Assembly: GCA_004352715.1 (NCBI GenBank) | Contig: SCFE01000067.1 | Location: forward strand, 600,596 to 664,595 | Reading direction: 5' to 3' | Length of the DNA: 64,000 nucleotides | Source of the DNA: Hofstenia miamia | Lineage: Eukaryota; Xenacoelomorpha; Acoela | Shown here: one piece after another, positions 49,100-61,108 of the stretch | How positions within the stretch are numbered: the first letter of the stretch is position 1 | Layout: every line of letters starts with the position of its first letter | Made by a program: the position numbers and the translations under genes | The notes under the pieces: model-generated | Seen by the model: the letters and a program-made list of their open reading frames with translations, nothing else | What the model was told of the DNA's origin: nothing | Databases searched by the model: none

Positions 49100-52000
49100 G
49101 TAATAGGAAATCTACACTCTAAAGTAGAATATCATGTCATTAATTTCTAAATCCCAGCGTGTGATATTTTCTAATTATTGTTTATCTATAATTGGCTATT
49201 TTATCCAGATACGAAATGCCTCTTTTTCAAAAAAACAGGTACTTGCTTGTATTTCAATATTATATATTAAAGTAGAGGTTCAATGTTAGCATAAATCAAT
49301 TCGTCTCAATTCTTATACAAGTGTGAATAAATTGAATTTATAGTTAGTGAAGATAGCCCATTTTATTGAAAAATATTTCACCCATATTTATGGAATGTAG
49401 TTCAGTAATCTTTTGAAGTAGATAAACAAGAGATTTTTTGTTCATTATTTAAAAGTATATAGGAGTACAAACCCAAAAACGATTTTGCAGAATTTTTTCA
49501 TCTCAAGTTAACTCTATTCTGACCATCTTTGTAATAAACAATTTTACTGAGCACATTTATAGTCAATTTTTTGATAATTTTAGGCATGTCATATGTCATG
49601 TATATTGAAATTTATGTTGAGTCAATTAGCATTATGGAGATTTATAACTAATATTAAAAAATATTTGTCATTAGATAATTTCCTCGAAGCTGCTTCAAAG
49701 CGGTGCTAGGCTAATACAGATTGACTGAAAAATTTCACCTTCAATGTTTTATAAAATATAAAGTCAATCATGGTTTTGGCTAAATTAAAGTGTTCATTAC
49801 AATCATTAATGGTAATTATCTATGGGTATGAGGAACTGGTTGGGCGTAGACTGATAAAAATAAATAAGTTTTCAAATTATTGACAGAATGAAAAACATAA
49901 TGATGTATTTCATATAAAAAAATTATTTAATTTGAGACAACAATTAAAATTAATTCTGTTTTTACTCTTTCTTGTCTTGACTAACATATTTGGAGAATTT
50001 CTGCTCATAAACACATTTTTAGAGAATTTTTTGTTTTTGGAGAAATATATCTAGTAGGTTTCATTGGGCCATATAGGGAAGGGGCTAGAGACCTGTGTGA
50101 CCACATATGTTCGATAATTTAAAAATCGGGAAAAAATGTAAGAATTTTTTGCTGGGGTTGAATCGGGTCCAACAATTTGACCCACCTCTATCACTGAATT
50201 TTGATATCTCCACATTCGATTTGTAGTTACGTTAAAAAGAACAGTGATTACTATTGAGAATAAATTTACATCGGATAGTTCGAATACGGAAATTATAGAA
50301 TAGAAACAAAATTTCTGCTAATAACAAGTTCAATGAGATTATCAACATAATTGGAAGTACCTGCATCTGCTAGTGTTTTGCTGAATAAACAATTAAGTAA
50401 ATAGAAATGCTCAAATGTCATTTTGACGAATTGTCGTTTTTCTAGTGTTAAGGTGATCACAGCAATGCATCCGTTGTGGGAAATTTCTCCAGAGATGTTC
50501 TAAACAATTGCACGCGTGATTGAATACCAAATGTTAACAAGTAATCTCTCATAAATCAACTAATAACATGGTCGAGCAGAGTTTCCATTGAAATAGAACT
50601 ACCCACATGTTGATAGCAATAAAAGGTAATCCATTAAACATACTCAGACAATATTCAAAATAAAAACTTACATAGAGAAAGTACAGACACGGACGTTACA
50701 ACCAAGGTACTTGCGAACATAAAACTCTTATCAATAGATAAACATTGCAGTGTAAATTACATAAACACATATCAAATTCGCAATTCGTCTGGGAATTGTT
50801 TTCCCATCAATTTATTTTGACTAGAAATAACAAATGATAACCTCACAGCAGCTGCAAAGGTGTTGATTTCAAACAACATTTCATAACAAATTTAGTCAAA
50901 TCAATGAAAAAATGGATTTTGTGTTATTTTGCTCAAAGCTATGTAGAAAAATTAATTGACGAAATTCATTTTTGACTCCAGTCGCATTGTCTGTGTCATT
51001 ATATTGGCAGAATATCTCGGTGCGGTTTAACAATTGATAGTAAATATAGCTGAAAGTACAATAATTCAGAGTAGAGAATAGACTTCTTTCAATTAAATTT
51101 GTTGATGAATGCCATGAATATAGCGGTTATATGTAAGCAAATAAGAATTCTTAGTTAAAGAAATGGTAAAAATGGGTAAAGTCGATAAGCGGTGGATATC
51201 TTTACTATGTATTTTTGTTACATTTTGAATATTTCTTAGAAAAATATACGTTGTTAATCAAATTTAAATTATGTATTAATAAACAATATATTTTTCAGAG
51301 CTTAGTCGATAAAAAGCCATAAATATTTTGATAACTCAAGACTGCACTTGCGAAAACGAATTGACGATACAATGATAATAGAACGATCACAGTTGTAGAA
51401 ATAAGACAGACATTGGATAGTCTGGTAAGTAGCTAACTTTGCTGCCTCTGTAACAAAAGTATTATTCTTTTATCGGTTTGTAACTTTGTACGCTGTTAGC
51501 ATGATTTCTCAAAAATAAGGCATGAATACTGTCAGGCTGATATACACATTATGAGATAACATTAATTTACCCATTTTAATCTTTGTCAATGGAATGTGAT
51601 ACAAAATTTTTTCAAAACTGCCCCACGTGTAAAGTGGTAACCTGAGCTACTGGTTAGGACGAAGAATGTCTGGTTATTTATAAATTGTGGCTTGCTTTCA
51701 AGTACTTATAATCCTACTTAAAGTTAGGAAAAATCTTCTCAATTTCTGCAAGTAAAACTATTTCGGTGTCTGAAAGTATTCCATCTATTGACAAGAATTC
51801 TCTAAGGAAATAAAATTTATATCACTTGATAATTTTTAAATATATTTTTTGCTTAAAAACAAACTCAAATTCTTCTTATAGTTACTTAATTTGAATATAA
51901 ATTCTACCATCACGTTTTGACCATATATTATTAGAGTACTTCCGCATTGGTATTTATACTTATAGTTATTCTGGGACAAAACAGAAAGTAGCAAACTTTT

Positions 52001-52400
52001 GTTCTTAAAATTAAAAACTAAGTTTGATGCATAATCCAATCATTTCTAAATGTTTAAGTGCTGACGTATTACGTTACGATTTACGTCATATCTAATACAA
52101 TGTTCTCCTTAATTTCATATTAGCCTATCTCCTATAATAAAAGCTATATTTAATGATAATAAGAAGGCTATATTAAAATCTATGATTGATGATTAAGACA
52201 ACACTGTTTGAGCATTAAGTGGGAACGGGTAGCCTTTTCACTCAATATAATGTGTATTTAAACCTTAGAAAACCCAGGAATTTTCTCCAATTTGTCATGG
52301 TATCTAAAAAAATTTTATACGATCGTACTTCACTAAATATTTCAAATCTGAAAACACCATTGGATAGGGAGATATTTACTCCATTTTCATACGTACATCA
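49100..52400. other. A+T-rich DNA without a supported gene
   Basis: No coding frame of note. A well-formed splice-site pair at 51296-51430 is listed separately. Confidence 0.45.
51299..51424 (+). other. Candidate noncoding exon (splice-site pair only)
   Basis: A strong acceptor (AATATATTTTTCAG) precedes 126 bases that end at a consensus donor CTG|GTAAGT. All three frames contain stops, so if it is an exon it belongs to a UTR or a long noncoding RNA. Matches of this kind also arise by chance in A+T-rich DNA. Confidence 0.2.
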
Positions 52401-52524
52401 CAGGCCCGTCCATGCGCACTTGGGCGGAACATAAGGGGCTATTTACGCACAAAAATAGTTGAGCTTTATTATCCGAAATCTGTTTTCAGTGAAAAAATTG
52501 AATGCTTTTGTGTACTTCGAATAC

Positions 52525-52640
52525 AAAATAATCTTTATCACAAATTTAAACCATAGCGAGGGAGCACATTTACCCATAGATATGTCAATATCCAAATATT
52601 TCGAAATTTCTTAATAGGCTTGGAGAAAATGAAGACGAAA
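52525..52640 (+). repeat. Interspersed repeat, copy 2
   Basis: Diverged copy of the repeat at 44655-44775. It begins AATAATCTTTATCACAAATT and ends near AATAGGCTTG. A G+C-richer patch at 52402-52440 (CAGGCCCGTCCATGCGC) upstream could be the element's terminus. Confidence 0.6.
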
Positions 52641-52703
52641 GTGATTGTATCTTTATGGATGCAGTTAGCAATCTTTGGGTTAAATACGATTTTTTTTTAC
52701 AAT

Positions 52704-53108
52704 GATGGGACCGCCTCCTAGTCAACCCATTTTTTGAACTATTGCTTATAAAAGTTTTCTTATGTGATAGTTAGATAGGTTTTGGCCTGAGAAGAATGTT
52801 AATGTATCATGACATGATCTTGACCTTGACCTTAACCTATTTTGGCCAAAAAATGATCAACATTTTCTCGAAAAATGACATTTTCAATAAATGATATCAG
52901 CAAAATGTGTATATATGCCCCAAAAATTGCTTTTGCACATGAATTTGTTCACATTTGATTAAGAAACTCACGTTTTTTTAGCAAATATGATATTTTTGGT
53001 TAAAATCGATTAGTACAAGATACCTTACCAATATATTTATGACTAAAACTGAATTTCAATATTTTTCAAAACTTGGACTTTGATTTGGAAGGGGGGGAGG
53101 GTCCCATC
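52704..53108. mobile_element. MITE with GATGGGACC termini, about 405 bp
   Basis: GATGGGACC at 52704 is repeated exactly in inverted orientation, ending at 53108, and both termini continue into C-rich sequence (GCCTCCTAG; CTCCCCCCC). The interior is A+T-rich with a CCTTGACCTTGACC tandem word and no coding frame. No target duplication is resolved. Confidence 0.55.
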
Positions 53109-53219
53109 TTAAATATGCCAATGTGCGACATTTAATAAGAAATTCTATTGGATTCTATTTTACACAAACACATAAATTTGAAATCAAATTTTGAAATAAC
53201 ACATAATCCAAGCAAAAAA

Positions 53220-53970
53220 TTGACTAAATTTTACCTAAAAATACACATTTATTTTATAGCGAAAATCGTTATAAAACCGTTTTTAACGTTAATTTTTGTT
53301 TAAATGTCCAGTCAAAAACCGGTTTTTAACCAATAAAAAACGGTTTTCTGAAACCAAAATTAAACTAAATTTTAACCATATTTGCAACAAATTATTCTTT
53401 ACATTTTGCAAAATATGCACGGAATACAGAACTAATTTTGCATTGTAGGCATTTCTTTTAGTTACTTTTTAGTACCCTGCAATCTTGCAACCATTAACCC
53501 ATTGAAATCAGCTATCCAAAGTGCATTACTGTTTACGGCAATTTGTTATCTTGAGGAAATACTGTTCATTTATACAAGATCATTTACACCAATAACTTAC
53601 TTAAGCCTACTTCTCGTTCATGCATATTCATCAAATATTGATTCAAAATTTATAATATTGACACAATATTGATTAAACTTGTACAAAATGAAGTAAATCT
53701 GCTATCACAAATTTCTGATGAATAATGTTTCCGAAACCTATTTTTAAAGATTTGATTAAATCAATTATTATTATTTTTATGGAATCAATTTATGAATAAA
53801 TTAATTTGACTCTAAAGTTGATTAACCAAAAAATAACCATTTAAATACCAAATCGTCATTAAATAACCAAAAATTATTCAAAACCATTTTCGTTATAAAA
53901 TGACCAAAAATAAACGGATTGTTACTAACCATAACCGTTTCCGTTCAAAAATAACTGAAAAATAACCGTT
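53220..53970. repeat. Repeat of AACCGTTTTTAACG / AATAACCGTT words
   Basis: Many copies of ACCGTTTTTAACG, AACCGGTTTTTAACC, AACGGTTTT and AATAACCGTTA, in both orientations, cluster at the two edges of a stretch of about 750 bases. This is typical of a MITE with multiplied subterminal motifs; the exact ends are not resolved. Confidence 0.5.
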
Positions 53971-55001
53971 AGCGTCACAAATTTTTTACTTGGGAATGAA
54001 TATGTGAGTTCTGTTCGAAATGCTTGAAGATTATTAATTGTTTAATAGCAGCAAAAAAATATATGCTTGGGTAGGGGTATGAGTTCATGGGTATGAGAAG
54101 TTGTTGGTAATAAAATATTTTTCGGCCAGCACTTCAATCCGAACTTCTTTTATTTAGGGCCTGGTCTGGGCTGCTTCCACTCTTGACACTTTATGCAAAG
54201 CATGTAAGATTTTATATTGAAGCTATACTGAAACTAAAGGCTTACCAATTTGCAAAAATTAAAAAAATTAATGCAAGAAGCTACCTGACCTCAAATTCAT
54301 TAAATGTCGTCTGATAAAGACACTTTATGGAACATCGATGAAAAATATTTTAAGAAATACTTGAGGAGATTGTATCAAGAAAAGCAGTACAAGGAATCGC
54401 TATTAATATTTTACTAATTACTAATTTTTACCAATTGTTTTCCTAATTAATTGACCAAAATAGCTACTATCGTCATCAAATACTATACTGATATCGATGC
54501 TTAGTCAGACCAAAATGCGCTTTTTGGGGGTTTTCATAACTAAGCAAATCGTTTTCCACAATTGATATTACACATTCTTCAAGTTTCTATTTATATTTAC
54601 AGTATATTTGTTAACTCGAAAACTAAATCTGTGATGGAATTCAATTTTAGAGATCTGTGAAGAAAAAATTATTGTGATGCAAAAAGATTAGACTTAAACC
54701 AAATTATACTTTCATTACCAAAAAATTATTGATTATCTAGGGGCATCGAATGATAGGCTTATCATGGGACATGGGAATTCTCATCTCAAGGTTACCCTGA
54801 AATCTTAAGTGGAATCAAATGCTATATCATTAGATGATAATCCGATAAACTCTCTTATGAGAACAGCAGCTCTATAAAAGTTGTTTGCTATTTCCAGCAA
54901 CAATGCTCAATAGAATATTACTTTCATAAATGTATATTTTGACACTCAGACTAGAGAATGTAATAAATTCATGTTGAGGATCAAGAGGAGGATTTCTTTT
55001 C
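53971..55001. other. A+T-rich spacer, nothing recognised
   Basis: No coding frame, splice context or terminal repeat could be supported. Confidence 0.45.
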
Positions 55002-55233
55002 CAGGGTGTCTATAAAGTCTGGACACAATAAAATTTCCTAATTTCGCCAATATCAAAATAAGTGAAATTCTTTCCGGATAAAGTACATTGATTTTTTAAA
55101 TTATGCCTCCATAGCCACTGAGAACTATAAGTTTAAATCTTTCTTGAAGCATGGATGAAAAAATATGAATAATTTTAAAGCCTACATTGAGAAATAGTTA
55201 ATTTTCCTGTGTCCAGACTTTACGGACACCCTG
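55002..55233. mobile_element. Tc1/mariner-type MITE, 232 bp
   Basis: The left end begins CAGGGTGTCTATAAAGTCTG, and the right end on the minus strand begins CAGGGTGTCCGTAAAGTCTG; both continue GACACA. That gives about 26 matching bases with two differences. The right flank is TA and the left flank TC, consistent with a TA target with one substitution. No coding content. Confidence 0.85.
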
Positions 55234-55235
55234 TA

Positions 55236-56330
55236 CATTATATTGTTGATCACCAATGTCTCCAACTCACTGACTTTAAATCAGCTTAGCAGAATTCGTA
55301 TTTTGTAATATCAATAGTTACTTCCTTGACATAACGCAAAACTTTCCCACTCGCAAAACAACCCATACCACTTTCTTTCTTTGACAACCCCATAACTTCC
55401 TCACCAACAACCTAGGATGAAACTACATAATAGTGGATTTTGAAACACGCTTGATATTGGAACTTGTGTACAATATTTATAATTAAAATATTATTTCCAA
55501 ATTTACAATTGTCGCATCGGCATGAAAATCTGCGTAGTAGAACACCAGGATTTGCCGATGTCTCGATAATTAACGGCCTGACTCCAGAGCCAAATGATCA
55601 GATAAGGGAAGGGTGCATGGCCACACTCGGCCGACCGTAAACAGAGAACCTTATAAGAAAGAGTCGTTTTAGACGGAGCCCTAATTTAAACGAAGAGGTG
55701 GAGAGAAGCTCTAAAAGCTCTTGGGTGCTAAGTGTGCCCTACGTGCTAATAAACCTAAACTCGGTGCAGGCCTCAGCTCGTGCAATTTAGGTGCTGCAAT
55801 AAAATATAAAACATAACGAATGACAAGCAGTTGTGTAAAGCCCTAATCCTATACTTGCCGAAGTGCCGTAGTGATGGGCTTGTAAAGCTGTACCTGAACA
55901 AGGCACCCTCGGCAACGATCAGTAATTTAGAAAAGCGTTGAGTAAATTCTATTGAACCTTGCTTAACAAAAACATCGTATTTAAAGAAAGGAAAACCGGT
56001 AATAATTAACAAAACGTGGCACTAAAGCATACCGTAAATATGAGCAGGTGCCTCGTGACCTTTTGTAGTATAGTAACAAAAATCAGAAATACTGCGCGGC
56101 AGAAATATTAAAAATTCGAAAAATAGCACAGATTGTCTAATCCAATGACGACACTCGAGGCATTTACAAATTCATTTAACTGGTGCACAATTTAACATTT
56201 AATAATTTCGAATTATTAAGTATCACCCAGAGGGTGATTCTACACAATGCTAAAATGTGCTTAAAATGAAACTAAATGGATAGTCAACTGCACCATGAGC
56301 ATTCAAAATTGGAAGATCTTGAGATATTGA
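55236..56330 (+). other. Upstream flank of the LINE, possibly its 5' UTR
   Basis: From about 55510 the DNA becomes clearly less A+T-rich (for example CTCGGCCGACCG near 55636), like the LINE body and unlike the surroundings. The 79-codon minus frame at 55773-56012 is not recognised. The 5' end of the element cannot be fixed without other copies. Confidence 0.4.
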
Positions 56331-57275
56331 CTCATCAATTGGAGAGTGTGCTCTGATGTTAGCAAAGTTAGCAGCTCGCTCCGTAATTCAATTATTACGC
56401 AATTATTCAGCGGTATTACGTCACTTGACGAGGCGGCCTCATTTGTAAAAGATAAGCGTAAAAGTCCGTTGCATCAAATGGTCAGCCGCTTAAATAAAGA
56501 TGACGCATCCGAAGCTCTTCTCTTCCTCCTAAAAGCTGCTGTTGCTTCTTCCAAACCACCTTGTCACAAATCAACTCAATGTCTGTCAACTAACATTTCA
56601 CTCCACTTCTACCTCACCCTTGCCGTCCCCAGTCAAGCCTGAAAGTTTTGCTAATTCTCCAACGTCTGCTACAACAACTGATGCTTCCTGTGATGAAACT
56701 CATTACATCTCTTTTCCACAAAACTCTCCTTCACCGCACCCAAAATCTGAAATTGTTGCATTGAAGCGATCTATCAAGAATCAACCATATACTAAATCTA
56801 TCAAACCTGGAACTACAACTCTCATTATCGGGTCCAGCATTCTAAAACACGTTCGTTCTTTCAACCTTCTCCAAAATCAAGTAACTTCTATACACTCCTA
56901 TCCTGGACACAATACTAAACAGCTCACAAGAAAGATCTCACAGTATCCTAAAAGACATGTTAAATTCATCGTCATAAACACTGGTCTTATCAATGCTCTT
57001 ACCACCTCCAACACTGAAATCTTCAAAGCAAATTTCTTCTAAATTCAATCCACGCAATATCCACTTTCTTGAGATCATACCTTTATGCCACGATTCAAAT
57101 CTACAAGGAAATCCCATCATTCAGCAATTCAATCAAGTCATTCACAGTCTTTCTTCCAGTAACATATCAGTCGTTTCTGTCTTCAACCTCGTATCATAAA
57201 TCCTAATCTACTCGCATGCGATGGAATTCATCTCTCTCGACATGGTGTATTCTGCATGACACAGATATTGTAAGT
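56331..57275 (+). pseudogene. LINE ORF1 with SGNH-hydrolase (esterase) domain
   Basis: The N-terminal part (SDVSKVSSSLRNSIIT, then DEAASFVKDKRKSPLHQMV) leads, after a frameshift near 56570, into a Ser/Pro-rich linker. It then enters the esterase: TTTLIIGSSILKHV (block I, with the nucleophile Ser kept although the usual GDS reads GSS), SYPGHNTKQLTRKI, and FIVINTGL where GTND is expected. After another shift come NIHFLEIIPLCHDSN and LACDGIHLSRHGVF at 57211-57252, which holds the catalytic Asp-x-x-His. Esterase domains of this kind occur in ORF1 of CR1-like LINEs. The gene is broken by at least three frame changes. Confidence 0.8.
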
Positions 57276-57659
57276 TTCTCTTTCAACTCGACAATTTTAT
57301 CACACATCTCTTCGAAGAACATACACATCATATTCTCAATCTCTCTCTACCACAGCACGTCGGCCTCCTTTGCTACTTACACCTCCTCTACGCCCAATCT
57401 TCACATGATCTCCCATCAACTTCGCTACAAATCTTCAATGAATAGTCTAAGTTATTTTAATGCTTATATTTTTATTTTACTACTTTTTGTAAGCTTACTT
57501 AAAGGGCACCTACAGCTAAACATTGCGTATGAATCCGTAAAAAATTTTAAGCCCAATATGCTATTAAGCAAGGTTCATTATCATTTTTATGTTATTCAAT
57601 TTCATAATTTATTAGCGGCGCACATAAAAGTATTACTACAATTAAGGTTAGCTCTTTCT

Positions 57660-57686
57660 GGAGACATTAAAATGAATCTAGGTCCT
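57660..57686 (+). other. Degenerate 2A-like motif before ORF2
   Basis: The frame at 57216-57728 ends its hydrophobic run with LRLALSGDIKMNLGP. 2A-like translational recoding motifs have the core D-V/I-E-x-N-P-G-P preceded by a leucine-rich stretch, and they occur at the start of ORFs in some non-LTR retrotransposons. Here the core keeps Asp, Ile, Asn, Gly and Pro, but the usual Glu is Lys and the first Pro is Leu, so activity is unlikely in this copy. Confidence 0.55.
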
Positions 57687-58140
57687 CTCATTTCCGAAAA
57701 TATGTTGCAAAGTGAAATTCGTAACTAAAAAGTATATGTTAAATTTATATATATATTTATTAATGCAAGAAGTTTAGTTTCAAATCGCAGTACATTCTAT
57801 AATATAGTGAGCCAAATTGGAAACAATGCAATATATGTAATTACAGAAACTTGGTTAAATGATTCCAGTAATATAAAAACTCTATATAATCCTAATCCTA
57901 ACGCTTTTGACATTCATTTCATAAATAGAACAGAAAGAGGCGGTGGGTTAATGATATTAATTCCGAAATTTCTTAAATCAAAGCATAGAGAAGATCTAGA
58001 ATTAGTGTAGCATAATCCTATTAAATCGACAACTTCATAACAAAGAAAAAGAAAAAATAACGTAAAACTCTAATTAGAAACTCAGATCAATTTATTAGAA
58101 TTAGCACTCTATGATTTTGCCAAATTGTAAAAGCAATTAT

Positions 58141-58257
58141 CAGTCGCAATTAATTTGACAAAACGCATGTGGACATTACGCTCCACATTAATTTTAGCTA
58201 GCCATGTGGTTCAGGCAGAACTTAATTATGTGGACATAAGAAATCAATTTGCGACTG
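58141..58257. mobile_element. Short MITE-like inverted repeat nested in the LTR, 117 bp
   Basis: The left end CAGTCGCAATTAATTTG and the right end on the minus strand, CAGTCGCAAATTGATTTC, form a good terminal inverted repeat. Inner words TGTGGACAT also pair. No target duplication is clear, so it may instead be a hairpin belonging to the LTR. Confidence 0.45.
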
Positions 58258-58294
58258 GTACTTGTCTAACTGGTAAATATGTTTAATGAATTTT

Positions 58295-58304
58295 TATATA
58301 AATA
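58295..58304 (+). promoter_or_regulatory. TATA box in the putative LTR
   Basis: TATATAAATA followed by GAAACGAAGC fits a core promoter. It also orients the LTR on the plus strand. A+T-rich DNA makes chance matches common, so the position inside the LTR is the main support. Confidence 0.4.
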
Positions 58305-60994
58305 GAAACGAAGCACTGTAGAAATGATGGAAATTTATTCTTTAGTAGTTTATTCTTGCTTCGTGGTTTGATTAATTATATTTAATGCGCAGCTAAGCAC
58401 TTGTTGTGTGTAACAATCTAGGGCTGTTTGTGAAGGACTGTTATTAGATGTCAGCCTCGATAATTGCATGCAAATAAGTTATGGCTAGGAATACGAATAT
58501 TTTTCTTATGTTTAGCTGTCTACCACTCGTTTGTATTGCATGTAGTAACAAGTACGTGAAAGGCTGATGGCCACCATAGGTATGTTAATTACTAACACTA
58601 TTTTAGATCCAAATTATTTGACTAATAAGAAACCGATAAGAGACCATGCCGATTGTATTGTATCTATATGTAGGTTAGAAGCTGCTGTAGTTTATAGTCA
58701 TCTTCTTATTTTGTCTGCAGCTAGTGTTGTGTTTTTAAATTAAAGATGGCCATGAGTGAACGTACACATTACCCCGCATATTGGAATCTGTATGGCATTG
58801 TATCTAAATTATACTACGTTATTCTGCCTTTGCCTGGGTGATGATGTTACATTAGAACATCCAGTTTTTGAATCGCTTTGGATTGAAATAAACTCATTGT
58901 CTTTTTCAAATAACAATGAACGTTTTGCTATAACCCAAATAAAAATTATTCTACTGATTTTTACTGAGCATAAGATTTGCGAAATAGAAAACACAATTTT
59001 TGAAAGTAAATTTATCAGTGTTTTGTGAATTACTTAAGTTATTCGGAATCAAAAATAATTGACTACATATGCGATACTTTTGATTTTCAAATTATTAACA
59101 AAATCAAGCCTACTAGGCACTCTAACCTAATCGATATTTTCTTTCCGACAGTACTAATAAGTATAAGACATTAACATTCGAATCATTTAGCGATCACAAT
59201 CCTTGTATCTACGTAAATAATTATAAACATAGGGTCAAATCAAGGAAAACAATTTTTTCAAGGGACTTTACTAATTTTAATGATTAGGCAACCTCGAGAT
59301 TGCAACCTAATTAAGCAGCAGATAATCATCAAGAATAAATTATTAGAGATTGCCAGGTCCAATCCAATTAAACCGAACTGGACCAATTATGAAAACGAGA
59401 AGCATGTAATTCAAAAACTTCGTAAATCAAATTATGACTCTAGGGTTAAAGAATCTAGTCAAAAATGGAATTTTGTAAACAGAAGCATTGGAAAATCTAA
59501 AGGTTTAAATATAACCATTGAATGGTTACGTGATGATAACATGATATGCAGGATAAACGCAAAATTGCAAATGTATTAAACAAAACTTTTGAAAGCATTG
59601 GTGAAAAAAATTTCTTCTAACACTAAAATTGATTGTAACGTCAAAACTGAATTTCACTTCGGTTTAATTTCATATTAAGATTTAAGAAAAGAAGTTCTTA
59701 AACTTTATGAAAACAAGTCATGCGGTTCTAGTCACTTGCCATATTGGATAATTAAAAAGTATTTTCATATATTTGGTGAATATCTTCTTTTAGCATTTAA
59801 TCAATGTATTATTGACAATCAATTTCCAGATATTTTGAAAAATTCTGATATTTCACCACTATACAAAAAAGGCGACCCATTAGATCCAATAATTATCGTC
59901 CTATTAGCACAAAAGTATAAATTTATTAAGGAGAATCGCATTTTATCAGAAAATCAATACGGATTCAGGCCAAACTTCACCACAACTAACGCAATTTTGT
60001 AAATTACCAAAAAAACAAAATCTAATTTAAATAAAAAGTTGTCCAAAGGGGTTGCATTTCTCGATCTTAGTAGGGCCTTTAATCCAATGAATTTTGAAAT
60101 TTTACAGTCAAAATTGCTCAATCAAAGTTTTAGCAAAACGACGACTAAATGTATTCTTAGTTTTTTAAGTAATCGTAAGCAAAGAGTAAAAAATGATAGA
60201 ATCTACTCAACTATGTCACAACGAATTAGGCGTTCCCAATGAACTGTACTAGGACCAATATTGTTTTCTCTTTATGTGAATGATATTTCCGAAAAAATTT
60301 CTAATGGAACTATATATCAATATGCCGATGATACATGTGTACTNAGAACAGCTCAAAATCCTTATGAAGCGACCATGACAATTAACCAAAGACATCGAAG
60401 ACCGAATTGTATATTTTAATATAAATAAATTGAAAATTAAGGCCGATAAGACACAATTTATCATCTTTTCCTTTTAATGAATTCCTTTCCATAAAATTAC
60501 GAAAAATGGCAGCTGGTGTAAAATACTTATTTCATCTTAGGCATATAGGGAAATCATTTCATACAGAATTAATACACTCATTTGTTTTAAGTCAATTTAA
60601 TTATTGTTCTTTTTTATTTCAAAGTATCAACGCTCACAATAGGTCAGCCTTAGCAAGAATATATAATTGGGCGTTAAGATCACTAAATTTTATTGATCAG
60701 CATCAATCAGTCAATGAACTTCGATCATCTTATAATATTTTGTCTCCACTTTATTCTATTCAGTATCAATATTTGTGTTTAACTCATTTACATTTAATTC
60801 CTGCGCATTGTGGAATAATCTAGATGTTACTACAAAAATAGAACCAAATTATTAGCATTTTAAGAAAAAAAATAAGGATTTCTTATTGAAAAAAACAATC
60901 GTTATTGCGCATTTCCAATCAATTACATGCATGCAGTCCGTAAAAATAGTGCCCCTTAAGTAATTGTGCATATTAATTGATTTTGTATATTTTA

Positions 60995-60995
<1 letters not shown>

Positions 60996-61041
<46 letters not shown>
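60996..61041. repeat. (TA)n microsatellite in the LINE 3' UTR
   Basis: About 23 TA units between the end of ORF2 and the putative 3' terminus; probably expanded after insertion. Confidence 0.95.
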
Positions 61042-61044
<3 letters not shown>

Positions 61045-61080
61045 TTAGTTTGTAGTATCCCCCTTTGTTATTTTTTAAGC

Positions 61081-61108
61081 AATAAATTTGCTTTTGCTGT
61101 TATTATTA
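61081..61108 (+). other. Putative LINE 3' terminus
   Basis: AATAAATTTGCTTTTGCTG then TTATTATTA: a poly(A)-type signal followed by a short trinucleotide tail, as is common at CR1/L2-type 3' ends. Inferred from the one copy only. Confidence 0.4.

Larger units (their letters stand above)
58006..58851. mobile_element. Probable solo LTR inserted in the LINE endonuclease
   Basis: The insertion begins TGTAGCATAATC and ends GATGATGTTACA, so its termini are TG...CA and form an imperfect 12-base inverted repeat (10 of 12). It is flanked by TTAG on both sides (58002-58005 and 58852-58855), a 4-base target duplication. Removing it and one TTAG leaves the endonuclease reading frame continuous, which fixes the edges. 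It holds no coding frame and has a TATA box at 58295-58304 and ATTAAA near 58739. These traits fit an LTR left by recombination between two LTRs. A non-autonomous element of another class is the alternative. Confidence 0.65.
57735..60910 (+). pseudogene. LINE ORF2: APE endonuclease, reverse transcriptase and C-terminal block
   Basis: The endonuclease starts INARSLVSNRST with the catalytic Glu block VITETWLNDSS and RGGGLMILIP. It is interrupted at 58006-58851 and resumes HPVFESLWIEI. The reverse transcriptase shows SCGSSHLPYW, the block ISPLYKKGDP, NQYGFRPNFTTTNAIL, motif A VAFLDLSRAF (catalytic Asp kept), TVLGPILFSLYVNDIS preceded by a TGA where Gly is expected, and motif C YQYADDTCVL at about 60315-60344 with both Asp kept. 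The C-terminal part (SFVLSQFNYCSFLF, then RIYNWALRSLNFI, and after a shift WNNLD and FKKKIRISY) is typical of CR1/L2 elements. Frameshifts and stops occur throughout; one ambiguous base lies at 60344. Confidence 0.9.
56331..61108 (+). mobile_element. CR1/L2-type non-LTR retrotransposon (LINE), nearly full length but dead
   Basis: In order: an ORF1 with an SGNH-esterase domain, a 2A-like motif, then ORF2 with an APE-type endonuclease, a reverse transcriptase and the usual C-terminal block. An esterase in ORF1 together with an APE endonuclease is characteristic of the CR1/L2 group. It carries multiple frameshifts and stops and an 846-bp insertion. The 3' end is probably at AATAAA (61081) followed by a short TTATTATTA run, a common LINE tail. 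No target duplication could be identified because the 5' boundary is uncertain. Confidence 0.85.
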
